DNA from: Collinsella sp. | GTDB taxonomy: Bacteria; Actinomycetota; Coriobacteriia; Coriobacteriales; Coriobacteriaceae | Direction of reading: 5' to 3' | Length of the DNA: 8,443 bases | Assembly (NCBI GenBank): GCA_022720335.1 | Contig: JAIHVJ010000076.1 | Coordinates: 1 to 8,443, forward strand | The notes under the pieces: model-generated | Database searches by the model: none | What the model was told of the DNA's origin: nothing | What the model saw: the letters and a program-made list of their open reading frames with translations, nothing else | Shown: one piece after another, positions 1-6,890 of the stretch | How the letters are laid out: each line of letters starts with the position of its first letter | How positions within the stretch are numbered: position 1 is the stretch's first letter | Translations under genes and position numbers: made by a program

Positions 1-548
1 TACACGACGCCGGCGCTCACGCCCGTCAGGCGGCCGTTCTCGTTAATCTCGAGCTTGGTCTCGTCATCAACATTGCGCGTAGCCTTGCAGTACACCACGG
101 TCATCTGGGCGCCAGAGTTCTCGTGCGCCTCGATGATGGTGTTGAGGTCCATGTTAAAGATGATGTTGGTGCCCATCATCACAACATAGGGCTTGTCCGA
201 GCGCTGGAACAGCGTCTTGTTGGAGATGATGTCGCGCAGCAGGAAGCGCATGCCGCCCTTGGTGGTGCCATACGCGTTGCCGGGCACCATGAACAGGCCG
301 CCCTTCTTGCGGTCCAGGCCCCAGTCCTTGCCCGAGCCCACGTGGTCGATCAGCGAGCGGTAGTTGCCCGGCATGACGACGCCGACGGTCTTAATGCCGG
401 CATTCATCATGTTGGACAGCGGGAAGTCGATCAGGCGGTAGCGGCCCAAAAACGGAACGGACGCGATGGGGCGGTCCTTGAGCAGCACGCTGCCGTAGGA
501 CGAAGAGTAGTTAGCGGTGATATAACCGATGGCCTTGCGATTGATCAT
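1..548 (-). CDS. glgD: GlgD, ADP-glucose pyrophosphorylase regulatory-type subunit (3' part cut by window edge)
   Basis: This is the N-terminal 182 codons of a nucleotidyltransferase-fold protein; the C-terminal half, expected to be a left-handed beta-helix, lies beyond the left edge. It starts MINRKAIGYITANYSSSYGS and aligns with its neighbour GlgC through RYRLIDFPLSN (Glg[12 protein letters not shown]), VGSGKDWGLD (Glg[11 protein letters not shown]) and FNMDL (GlgC: YRMDY). It lacks the GGxGxRL nucleotide-binding loop near the N-terminus. In place of Glg[11 protein letters not shown] it reads MGTNIIFNMDL, so the catalytic Asp is missing. Both losses are typical of GlgD, which in Bacillota pairs with GlgC and raises or tunes its activity. 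The ATG at 548 is supported by a GGGGGA Shine-Dalgarno about 10 nt upstream, inside the last codons of glgC. The gap to glgC is 4 nt, so translational coupling is likely. An out-of-frame ATG at 556 stops after three codons. Confidence 0.92.
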   Translation of the reverse strand, partial: MINRKAIGYITANYSSSYGSVLLKDRPIASVPFLGRYRLIDFPLSNMMNAGIKTVGVVMPGNYRSLIDHVGSGKDWGLDRKKGGLFMVPGNAYGTTKGGMRFLLRDIISNKTLFQRSDKPYVVMMGTNIIFNMDLNTIIEAHENSGAQMTVVYCKATRNVDDETKLEINENGRLTGVSAGVV

Positions 549-552
549 CGGA

Positions 553-1701
553 TCATTCCCCCTTCCCGATAACGACGTCATTTCCAACGACGGCCGTATC
601 CTTGGTGGTATCGACAGAGCCGAGCTTCACGCCCTCTTCGACCGTGGAGTTCTCGCCCAGAATAGCGCGGCAGATGTGCGCACCGCTCTTAACGTGCGCA
701 CCCGGCAGCAGCACGGAGTCCTCGACCACGGCGCGCTCCTCGATGATGACATCGGTCGAAAGGATCGAGTGGCGAGCTGTGCCGTAGATCTTGCAGCCGT
801 TGGAGACCAGGCAGTCGTCCAGGCGTCCGTCCGGGCCAATGTAGTGCGGCGGACGCGTGGTGATGTTGGACATGATGGGGAAGTGCTTGTCGAACAGATC
901 GAACTCGGGGTTGTTGCCCAGCAGGTCCATCGAGGTCTCGTGGAAGCTGGCGATGGTGCCGACGTCCTTCCAAAAGCCGTGGAACTCGTAGCTGTACAGG
1001 CGCTTGCCCTCGCCGAGCAGCTTGGGGATGATGTCCTTGCCAAAGTCGTGGCTCGAGCGCTGGTCCAGAGCGTCCTCTTCGAGCGCCTCGATCAGCACGT
1101 CGGCCGAGAAGATGTAGATGCCCATGGACGCGAGGTTCGAATCGGGCTTATCGGGCTTCTCGGTGAACTTGGTGATACGGCCGTCCTCGGGGTCGGTGGT
1201 CAGGATGCCAAAGCGGCTGGCCTCCTCCCACGGCACGGGCATAACGCTCACCGTGAGGTCGGCGTTGTTCTCAATGTGCGTCTTGAGCATCTTGCGGTAG
1301 TCCATGCGATACAGGTGATCGCCCGAAAGTATCAGGACGTACTTGGGGTCGTTGGCCTTGATGTAGTCGAGGTTCTGCGTAATGGCGTCGGCCGTGCCCG
1401 CATACCAGGCGCCACCGGTCTGCGTCTCGTACGGCGGCAGGATCGACACGCCGCCGTCGCGGCTGTCCAGATCCCACGCCTCGCCGGAGCCCACATAGGC
1501 ATGCAGCAGGTAGGGGCGATACTGCGTCAGAACGCCCACCGTGTCGATGCCCGAGTTGGAGCAGTTGGACAGCGAAAAGTCGATAATGCGGAACTTGCCA
1601 CCAAAGCTAACCGCCGGCTTAGCGATCTTTTGTGTGAGTGCCCCCAATCGGCTGCCCTGTCCTCCTGCGAGGAGCATCGCGATGCATTCTTTCTTACTCA
1701 T
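553..1701 (-). CDS. glgC: GlgC, glucose-1-phosphate adenylyltransferase (catalytic subunit)
   Basis: It makes ADP-glucose and pyrophosphate from ATP and glucose-1-phosphate, the committed step of bacterial glycogen synthesis, in the cytoplasm. The 382 residues match the short Bacillus-type GlgC rather than the roughly 430-residue enterobacterial form. Visible motifs are the nucleotide loop LAGGQGSRL (11-19), [15 protein letters not shown] (28-42), GTADAI (102-107), [10 protein letters not shown] (126-135) with catalytic Asp128, the sugar-phosphate motif FTEKP (179-183) and HGFWKDVGT (241-249). From about residue 290 there are hexapeptide-like turns ([13 protein letters not shown], then [16 protein letters not shown]) that form the C-terminal beta-helix. 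The ATG at 1701 has an AGAAGGAG Shine-Dalgarno with normal spacing. It lies 108 nt after glgP and 4 nt before glgD. The companion GlgD suggests a heterotetramer, by family knowledge. Confidence 0.96.
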   Translation of the reverse strand: MSKKECIAMLLAGGQGSRLGALTQKIAKPAVSFGGKFRIIDFSLSNCSNSGIDTVGVLTQYRPYLLHAYVGSGEAWDLDSRDGGVSILPPYETQTGGAWYAGTADAITQNLDYIKANDPKYVLILSGDHLYRMDYRKMLKTHIENNADLTVSVMPVPWEEASRFGILTTDPEDGRITKFTEKPDKPDSNLASMGIYIFSADVLIEALEEDALDQRSSHDFGKDIIPKLLGEGKRLYSYEFHGFWKDVGTIASFHETSMDLLGNNPEFDLFDKHFPIMSNITTRPPHYIGPDGRLDDCLVSNGCKIYGTARHSILSTDVIIEERAVVEDSVLLPGAHVKSGAHICRAILGENSTVEEGVKLGSVDTTKDTAVVGNDVVIGKGE

Positions 1702-1741
1702 CGATTTCTCCTTCTGTCATCGATGTTCCTAAACCCATTAG

Positions 1742-1772
1742 CGACGGGCGCGGCGCAACGTCACGCCCGTCG
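1742..1772 (-). other. Hairpin in the glgP-glgC intergenic spacer
   Basis: A perfect 9-bp inverted repeat, CGACGGGCG (1742-1750) and CGCCCGTCG (1764-1772), encloses a 13-nt loop. A second small repeat, ATGCC/GGCAT (1777-1781 and 1787-1791), lies between it and the glgP stop codon. On the minus strand the stem is followed by CTAATGGGTTTAGG, which has no T-run, so it does not look like a classical terminator. It could stabilise the 3' end of the upstream mRNA, guide processing, or lower read-through from glgP into glgCD. The structure is seen in the sequence; the role is inferred. Confidence 0.5.
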
Positions 1773-1809
1773 AGTAATGCCGTGCTGGCATAGGGAAGCT
1801 CGCGCGCCT

Positions 1810-4236
1810 TTACGCGTGCCAGATCTCGTCGCGGTACTCGCGAATGGTGCGGTCGCTCGAGAACCAGCCGCTCGAGGCGGTGTTGAGCAGGGCCTTGCGG
1901 TTCCAGGTCTCCTGGTCGCCATAGCTGCCGGTAAGCTTCTCCCACGCATCCACGTAGCTGCGGAAGTCCGCCATGACCAGGTCGGGGTCGTTGTTGTTCA
2001 TGAGCTCGTTGTAGATGCTCTCAAAGTTGCCCGAAAGGCCGGCAAACGTGTTGTCCTTGAGCTCGTCCATCACGCGGCCCAGGCGCTCGCGGTCGCCGTT
2101 GAGGGTATCCCACGCAAAGTAGCTGTTGGATGCCCAGAGCTGCTCGACCTCGGGGGCGGTCAGGCCAAAGATGGCCTCGTTCTCGCGGCCGGCCAGGTCG
2201 GCGATCTCGATGTTGGCGCCGTCGAGGGTGCCCAGCGTAATGGCGCCGTTCATCATGAGCTTCATGTTGGACGTGCCCGAGGCCTCCTTGCCGGCCGTGG
2301 AGATCTGCTCCGAGATCTCGGCGGCAGGGTAGATGAGCTGGGCGTTGCTCACGCGGAAGTTGGGGATAAAGCAGACCTTCATGACCTCGTTGACGCGCGG
2401 GTCGTTGTTGATGACATCGGCCACGGAGTTAATGAGGCGGATGGTCTCCTTGGCGAAGGTGTAGCTCGAGGCAGCCTTGCCGCTAAAGATGAAGGTCGTC
2501 GGCATCACGTGGAAGTTGGGATCGGCGATGCGACGGTTGTAGATGTCCATCACCTTCATGATGTTCATGAGCTGGCGCTTGTAGGCATGGAAGCGCTTTA
2601 CCTGAACATCGAAGACGGTGTTGGGATCAATGACCAGACCGGTCTCGGCCTTAACGTAGGCGGCCAGACGCTCCTTGTTAGCGCGCTTGGAGGCGCCCAC
2701 GGCCTTCAGGAACTCGGTGTCGTTCTGGAAACCTTTAAGCTTCTCCAGCTCAAAGGCGTCCTTCAGCCAGCCGTCGCCAATGGCCTCGGTCACGAGCTTG
2801 GCATAGGTGGGGTTGGCCTCGGCAAAGAAGCGACGGTGCGAGATGCCGTTGGTCTTGTTGTTGAACTTCTCGGGCGTCAGGGCATAGAAGTCCTTGAGCA
2901 CGATGTTCTTGATGATGTCGGAGTGGATCTTGGCCACGCCGTTGACGCTGTGGCTGCAGATCACGGACAGGTTGGCCATGCGAATCTCGCCGTCCCAGAG
3001 GATAGCGGTCTGGCGCAGACGCTCCTGCCAGCCTTCCTGCGTGGTGTCGAACGCCTCGTGCCAACGACGGCTGATCTCGTCGATGATCTGGTACACGCGG
3101 GGGAGGAGCTTGGAGAACGTGCCAATGGGCCACTTCTCCAGAGCCTCGGGCAGGATGGTGTGGTTGGTGTAGCTCACGACCTGCGTCACGATATTCCAGG
3201 CGTCGTCCCACTCGAGCTTCTTCTCGTCGATGAGGATACGCATGAGCTCGGGGCCACACATGGCGGGGTGCGTGTCGTTGGTGTGGATGGCAACAAACTG
3301 CGGCAGCAGCTCCCAGTTCTCGCCGTGCTCCTTCTCAAAGGTGTCGAGCAGGCTGTAGATGCCGGCCGACACAAACAGGTACTCCTGCTTCAGGCGCAGC
3401 AGACGGCCGTGTTCGCCGGCGTCGTTGGGGTAGAGGATGGCGCTGATGGCCTCGGCCTCGGCGCGCTCGGCGTCGGCCAGAGCATAGTCACCGCGGTTGA
3501 AGGCCTCAAGGTCAAAGTGCTCCTCGACCGGCTCGGCAGCCCAGACGCGCAGCTTGTTGACGGTCTCGCCGGCATAGCCCACGACGGGGATGTCGTAGGG
3601 GACAGCCAGGATGTCCTGCGTGTCCACCGTGCGGTAGAACGTGCGGCCGTCCTCCTCAAAGCCCTCAACGCGGCCACCAAACTTGATGGTCACGGCCTTG
3701 TCCTGACGACGCACCTCCCAGGGATAGCCGTGGGTGAGCCACTCGTCGGTAGCCTCGACCTGGCTGCCGTTGACGATCTCCTGCTTAAACAGGCCGTAGC
3801 GGTAGCGCATGCCGTTGCCGTAGCCGGCGATGCCCTCGGCGGCCATGGAATCCAGGAAGCATGCGGCCAGACGGCCCAGGCCACCATTGCCCAGAGCCGG
3901 ATCGGGCTCCTGGTTCTCGATGACGGACAGGTCGAAGCCCATGTCGTCGAGTGCCTCGGCGACCATATCGCGCACGCCAAAGTTGAGCAGGTAGTTGTCG
4001 AGCAGGCGGCCGATCAAAAACTCGATCGAGAAGTAGTACACGCGCTTTTTGCCCTCGGCGGTGACGCGAGCGTCACTCTTGGTGGCAACGGTGCGGGCCT
4101 TCTCGGCCACGAGCTTGGCCAGGGCGTTAAAGCGGTCCAGGTCGCTGGCGGCCTCGACGCTCTTGCCGCTAATGCTCATGACGGCATCGCGATAGAGCTC
4201 GGTAAACTCCTGCTTGTTGTCGAAGATCTTATTCAT
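1810..4236 (-). CDS. glgP: GlgP, glycogen/alpha-glucan phosphorylase
   Basis: It releases glucose-1-phosphate from the non-reducing ends of glycogen or maltodextrin using phosphate and pyridoxal-5'-phosphate (GT35 family), in the cytoplasm. The length, 808 residues, is close to E. coli GlgP (about 815). Visible motifs are YYFSIEFLIGRLL (67-79), GNGGLGRLAACFLDS (116-130), HTNDTHPA near residue 317, TNHTILPEALEKW near 360, NGISHRRFF near 460, and QVKRFHAYKRQ near 550. The signature EASGTSNMKLMMN has the PLP-binding lysine at 659, its usual position. No inactivating change was seen. The ATG at 4236 has an AAAGGA Shine-Dalgarno 5 nt upstream. It is the second gene of the operon, so synthesis and breakdown enzymes would be co-transcribed, as in Bacillus glgBCDAP. 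The sequence cannot tell whether glycogen or maltodextrin is preferred. Confidence 0.96.
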   Translation of the reverse strand: MNKIFDNKQEFTELYRDAVMSISGKSVEAASDLDRFNALAKLVAEKARTVATKSDARVTAEGKKRVYYFSIEFLIGRLLDNYLLNFGVRDMVAEALDDMGFDLSVIENQEPDPALGNGGLGRLAACFLDSMAAEGIAGYGNGMRYRYGLFKQEIVNGSQVEATDEWLTHGYPWEVRRQDKAVTIKFGGRVEGFEEDGRTFYRTVDTQDILAVPYDIPVVGYAGETVNKLRVWAAEPVEEHFDLEAFNRGDYALADAERAEAEAISAILYPNDAGEHGRLLRLKQEYLFVSAGIYSLLDTFEKEHGENWELLPQFVAIHTNDTHPAMCGPELMRILIDEKKLEWDDAWNIVTQVVSYTNHTILPEALEKWPIGTFSKLLPRVYQIIDEISRRWHEAFDTTQEGWQERLRQTAILWDGEIRMANLSVICSHSVNGVAKIHSDIIKNIVLKDFYALTPEKFNNKTNGISHRRFFAEANPTYAKLVTEAIGDGWLKDAFELEKLKGFQNDTEFLKAVGASKRANKERLAAYVKAETGLVIDPNTVFDVQVKRFHAYKRQLMNIMKVMDIYNRRIADPNFHVMPTTFIFSGKAASSYTFAKETIRLINSVADVINNDPRVNEVMKVCFIPNFRVSNAQLIYPAAEISEQISTAGKEASGTSNMKLMMNGAITLGTLDGANIEIADLAGRENEAIFGLTAPEVEQLWASNSYFAWDTLNGDRERLGRVMDELKDNTFAGLSGNFESIYNELMNNNDPDLVMADFRSYVDAWEKLTGSYGDQETWNRKALLNTASSGWFSSDRTIREYRDEIWHA

Positions 4237-4290
4237 ACGTTCCTTTCCCCCGGGGATGTTTCTCCCGGAACGGTTATGACTTGTATCCTA

Positions 4291-4305
4291 CGCCCCGTCG
4301 GGGCG
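4291..4305 (-). other. Short G+C hairpin downstream of glgB
   Basis: CGCCCC-GTC-GGGGCG forms a perfect 6-bp stem with a triloop, 26 nt beyond the glgB coding end and 54 nt before the glgP start. On the minus strand it is followed by TAGGATACAAG, not by a T-run. It is more likely an mRNA-stability or processing element, or part of an attenuator, than a terminator. I found no convincing separate glgP promoter in the 94-nt spacer. Confidence 0.4.
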
Positions 4306-4310
4306 GGTAA

Positions 4311-4322
4311 TTACAGCTGTAA
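4311..4322. repeat. 12-bp perfect palindrome TTACAGCTGTAA in the glgB-glgP spacer
   Basis: TTACAGCTGTAA is fully self-complementary and sits 9 nt past the glgB stop codon. An overlapping inverted repeat, GTAAC (4319-4323) and GTTAC (4330-4334), shares its right arm, so two pairings compete. It may be an operator for a dimeric regulator or an RNA switch between glgB and glgP. A chance palindrome of this size remains possible. Confidence 0.35.
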
Positions 4323-4330
4323 CGGCTTTG

Positions 4331-6592
4331 TTACGCATCCTTGGCAGGAGCTTTAACAGCAGCTGCCTTTGCCTTGGGAGCAGCCTTTTTGGTGGTTGCC
4401 TTCTTGGCCGTGGTGGACTTGGCCGAAGCCTTGGCAGCGGGCTTGGCAGCCTTCGCCTTAGCCAGAGTCTTCTTAGCAGCCGCGGCCTTGGGCTTCACCG
4501 AGGACGGGCGCTTCTTGGGCGCAGCCTTGGGCTCCTCAACCACGGGCGGCTTATAGCTGCTGGGACCGCGACGCTTAAGCACCACGCCAGCCAGGCCAGG
4601 AACCTTGATCTCGATGGAGTCCATCTGCCCGTTCCAGGGATAGGGTTCGCTCGAGCAGGTGTAGGGCTCCTCGCCGGCGTATCCGCTGCCACCAAACTCG
4701 GGACTGTCGGAGTCGAATATGACCTCCCAGTCACCCTCGCGCGGCACACCCACGCGGAAGCTCTCGTAGCTCGCCGGGTCAAAGTTGATCAGGATCACCA
4801 GATCGTCATCGACGTCCTCGCCCTGGCGCACAAAGCTCACGATGGACTGCTTGGAGTTATCCGCGTCAATCCAGGTAAAGCCGTCGTCGGTGTATCCGCG
4901 CTCGTACAGGGCGGGCTCGGCGGTGTACAGGTGGTTGAGCGCCTTGATAAACGCCTGATGATGACGGTGGGTCTCGTACTCTTCGGTCAGGAACCACTGG
5001 ATGGACTCGTAGTAGCGCCATTCAATAAACTGGCCGATCTCGTTGCCCATAAAGTTGAGCTTGGCACCGGGGTGCGTCATCTGGTAGAAGGCCAGCGTGC
5101 GCAGGCCGGCAAACTGGCGCCACCAGTCGCCCGGCATGCGGCCGATCAGCGAGCACTTGCCGTGCACGACCTCGTCGTGGCTCAGCGGGCAAATAAAGTT
5201 CTCGGTAAAGGCATACATAATGGAGAACGTGAGCAGACCGTGGTTGCCGGGGCGCCACGGAAAATCAGTCTGCATGTAGTGCAGGGTGTCGTTCATCCAG
5301 CCCATGTCCCACTTGTAGTGGAAGCCCAGACCGCCGTCCTGCGGCGGATAGGTCACGAGCGGCCACGCGGTGGACTCCTCGGCCATCATCATCACGTCGG
5401 GGTAGTGAGCCTCCACGGCGCAGTTGACCTGGCGGATAAACGCGCTGGCGTCCAGGTCCTCCTCGGTACCGTACTTGTTGAACTTCTTTTGGCCCGGATC
5501 GTCGATGCCAAAGTTCAGATACAGCATGCTGGACACGCCGTCCATGCGAATGCCGTCAACGTGGAAGTTCTCGAGCCAATAAAGCACGTTAGAGACAAGG
5601 AAGGAGCGTACCTCGCCGCGGGCGAAGTCGAACTTGTGCGTACCCCAGTTGGGGTGAATCTCGTGCTCAAACAGCATGTGGCCGTTAAAGGTGGCAAGGC
5701 CGTGGGAGTCGGCGCAAAAACCGCCGGGAACCCAGTCCATGATCACGCCGATGCCAGCCTCGTGGCACGCATCGATAAAGTGCATGAGCTGCTGCGGGTC
5801 GCCATAGCGCGACGTGGCGGCATAGTAGCCGGTCGTCTGGTATCCCCAGGAGCCATCGAAGGGATGCTCCATAAGCGGCATGACCTCGATATGCGTGTAG
5901 CCCATATCGCGCACGTAGTCCACGAGCTCCACAGACAGGTCGTCGTAGGTGTAAAACACGCCGCGCTGCGCGGGGAAGGGATCCATGGGGCCGGGGTAAT
6001 TGCCGTACTCGTCCGGCTCGCCCTGCGGCGCGTCGCCATGGCGCTTCCACGAGCCAATATGCACCTCGTAGATGTTGAGGGGCTGCGACATGTGGTTGTG
6101 GCCGGCACGGCGCTTGAGCCACGCAGCATCGTTCCACTTATAACCGTCGAGGGTCCACAGCACACTTGCGGTACCCGGAGGGCACTCGGCCTTAAAGGCG
6201 TACGGATCGGCCTTGTAGAGCTTTTCGCCCTCGTTGGTCTCGATGAGGTACTTATAGAGCTGGCCCTGCTCGGCGCCAGGAATAAAGCCTTCCCAGATAG
6301 CGCTCGTATGCACGGGCACCAGCGGGTTGGCTTCTTCATCCCAGTCGTTAAATTCACCAATGACATGGACGCTCTTTACGTCGGGCGCCCAAACGCAAAA
6401 ACGCCAGCCGCGCGTACGGTTCTGCGTATCGGGGTGCGCGCCCATCTTTTCCCAGCTGCGCTCCCACATGCCAATGCCAAACAGATAGACATCGTCCTTA
6501 GAGAGCTCCGGTGCGTGCGGAGCCGGCTTGCGGGTTGCGGGCTTTTTGATTACTGGCTTTAGCTTTGTATCGCTCACGTTTGATCCCATCAT
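4331..6592 (-). CDS. glgB: GlgB, 1,4-alpha-glucan branching enzyme with Lys/Ala-rich C-terminal tail
   Basis: It transfers cut alpha-1,4 chains to alpha-1,6 positions during glycogen synthesis (GH13 family). Domains: a basic N-terminus (10-23), a CBM48-like module (about 62-150, with GWRFCVWAPDV and GEFNDWD), the GH13 barrel (about 170-590), a C-terminal beta domain to about 680, and a Lys/Ala tail (689-753). Catalytic residues are Asp351 in GIRMDGV (with Arg349), Glu405 in MAEES, and His472-Asp473 in SHDEVVHGK; their spacing matches E. coli GlgB. In region I it reads DWVPGGF, with Gly291 where family members have His (DWVPGHF). This is 753 residues as called, with a tail that ordinary GlgB lacks. 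The start is uncertain: the ATG codons at 6592 and 6589 lack a good Shine-Dalgarno, while a GTG at 6577 (VSDTK...) has GGGA 6 nt upstream and would remove 5 residues. It is the first gene of the operon. Confidence 0.95.
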   Translation of the reverse strand: MMGSNVSDTKLKPVIKKPATRKPAPHAPELSKDDVYLFGIGMWERSWEKMGAHPDTQNRTRGWRFCVWAPDVKSVHVIGEFNDWDEEANPLVPVHTSAIWEGFIPGAEQGQLYKYLIETNEGEKLYKADPYAFKAECPPGTASVLWTLDGYKWNDAAWLKRRAGHNHMSQPLNIYEVHIGSWKRHGDAPQGEPDEYGNYPGPMDPFPAQRGVFYTYDDLSVELVDYVRDMGYTHIEVMPLMEHPFDGSWGYQTTGYYAATSRYGDPQQLMHFIDACHEAGIGVIMDWVPGGFCADSHGLATFNGHMLFEHEIHPNWGTHKFDFARGEVRSFLVSNVLYWLENFHVDGIRMDGVSSMLYLNFGIDDPGQKKFNKYGTEEDLDASAFIRQVNCAVEAHYPDVMMMAEESTAWPLVTYPPQDGGLGFHYKWDMGWMNDTLHYMQTDFPWRPGNHGLLTFSIMYAFTENFICPLSHDEVVHGKCSLIGRMPGDWWRQFAGLRTLAFYQMTHPGAKLNFMGNEIGQFIEWRYYESIQWFLTEEYETHRHHQAFIKALNHLYTAEPALYERGYTDDGFTWIDADNSKQSIVSFVRQGEDVDDDLVILINFDPASYESFRVGVPREGDWEVIFDSDSPEFGGSGYAGEEPYTCSSEPYPWNGQMDSIEIKVPGLAGVVLKRRGPSSYKPPVVEEPKAAPKKRPSSVKPKAAAAKKTLAKAKAAKPAAKASAKSTTAKKATTKKAAPKAKAAAVKAPAKDA
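4334..4528 (-). other. Low-complexity Lys/Ala tail-coding segment of glgB
   Basis: This encodes GlgB residues 689-753. By my count 20 of the 65 residues are Lys and 25 are Ala, and most of the rest are Pro, Ser, Thr and Val. Short irregular units such as KKAAPKAKAAAVKAPAK resemble the C-terminal tails of histone H1 and of actinobacterial HU-like proteins. The reading frame runs unbroken from the branching-enzyme fold to a normal TAA stop, so it is not a frameshift product. Its function in a glycogen enzyme is unknown to me. Confidence 0.85.
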
Positions 6593-6643
6593 GACGCGGC
6601 AGCGTGTTGCCTTGGTGACTAAATGCGAAAGGTCCAGGGCTGC

Positions 6644-6679
6644 ACGAATCGAAGGGACGGCGATAGTTCTATGATTCGT
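6644..6679 (-). other. Alternative 7-bp pairing in the glgB leader
   Basis: ACGAATC (6644-6650) and GATTCGT (6673-6679) are perfect inverted copies 22 nt apart. The right arm shares positions 6678-6679 with the arm of the larger leader hairpin (6678-6703), so the two cannot both form completely. This may indicate alternative folding of the leader RNA. It is a short repeat and could be due to chance. Confidence 0.3.
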
Positions 6680-6703
6680 TCCACCTCGCGTGCTCGGTGG
6701 AAC
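6678..6703 (-). promoter_or_regulatory. Perfect 8-bp hairpin in the glgB leader
   Basis: GTTCCACC (6678-6685) and GGTGGAAC (6696-6703) form a perfect 8-bp stem around a 10-nt loop, about 85 nt upstream of glgB and inside the predicted leader RNA. No T-run follows in the glgB direction (GAATCATAGAAC), so it is not a simple terminator. It could be an RNA regulatory stem or a DNA operator. The GGTGGAAC arm superficially recalls a T-box, but the rest of that motif is absent. Confidence 0.45.
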
Positions 6704-6789
6704 TTTCGGCAGAAACTACGATAACACCTGTACGTTACTTTTATGAACGAAAGTGGATTTGCGGCGGCTTTTAATCGGTGAGCGCCATG

Positions 6790-6819
6790 TTTATACCACT
6801 GGCAGATTTGCGATGGTAA
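6790..6819 (-). promoter_or_regulatory. Predicted glgB operon promoter (extended -10)
   Basis: Read on the minus strand, there is TGG followed by TATAAA (TATAAA is 6790-6795), an extended -10 with 5 of 6 consensus matches. It is preceded at 18 nt by TTACCA (6814-6819), a 4 of 6 match to the -35. Transcription would start near 6783, giving glgB a leader of about 190 nt. The -35 hexamer lies inside the TGGTAAA arm of the first inverted repeat, so a protein bound there should affect this promoter. Confidence 0.5.
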
Positions 6820-6839
6820 AACTCTTGACAGCTTTACCA
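6814..6839. promoter_or_regulatory. Operator-like inverted repeat 1, TGGTAAA-N12-TTTACCA
   Basis: TGGTAAA (6814-6820) and TTTACCA (6833-6839) are exact inverted 7-mers with a 12-nt spacer. The repeat covers the -35 of the glgB promoter. It also encloses a consensus TTGACA (6825-6830) facing the HAD gene, although I find only weak -10 candidates after that hexamer (for example CAAGAT, with a 19-nt spacer). Both arms recur in repeat 2. I do not recognise the regulator. Confidence 0.5.
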
Positions 6840-6862
6840 ATTAGGGTTTCAAGATTGTTAGT

Positions 6863-6890
6863 TTGACGTTTGGTAAAACGTTTTTATCAG
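6863..6890 (+). promoter_or_regulatory. Candidate promoter for the HAD-TPK unit
   Basis: TTGACG (6863-6868, 5 of 6) and TATCAG (6885-6890, 4 of 6) are separated by 16 nt. The start site would fall near 6897, giving a short leader of under 30 nt that contains the GAAAGG Shine-Dalgarno. The second inverted repeat lies across the spacer and the start site. The -10 is imperfect, so confidence is modest. Confidence 0.4.

Noticed and set aside
123..572. A 149-codon open frame on the plus strand opposite glgD
   Set aside because: The opposite strand encodes a convincing GlgD N-terminus with the RLIDFPLSN motif; this frame has no family resemblance.
529..4356. A 1275-codon open frame on the plus strand opposite glgC and glgP
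   Set aside because: It is antisense to two clearly recognised genes and shows no domain. High G+C and rarity of Leu TTA/CTA and Ser TCA codons in the real genes remove stops from the opposite strand, which explains its length. It runs through the spacer by chance.
4328..6562. A 744-codon open frame on the plus strand opposite glgB
   Set aside because: It is a shadow of glgB; the sequence is rich in V, G, H and A with no recognisable fold, and there is no promoter or Shine-Dalgarno evidence.
6678..6703. T-box-like GGTGGAAC in the glgB leader
   Set aside because: The conserved T-box core continues with CCGCG and needs a specifier stem and a terminator before an amino-acid-related gene; none of these is present.
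6619..6840. A 73-codon minus-strand open frame in the glgB upstream region
   Set aside because: It begins with TTG, lacks a Shine-Dalgarno, starts upstream of the predicted promoter, and has no recognisable motif.
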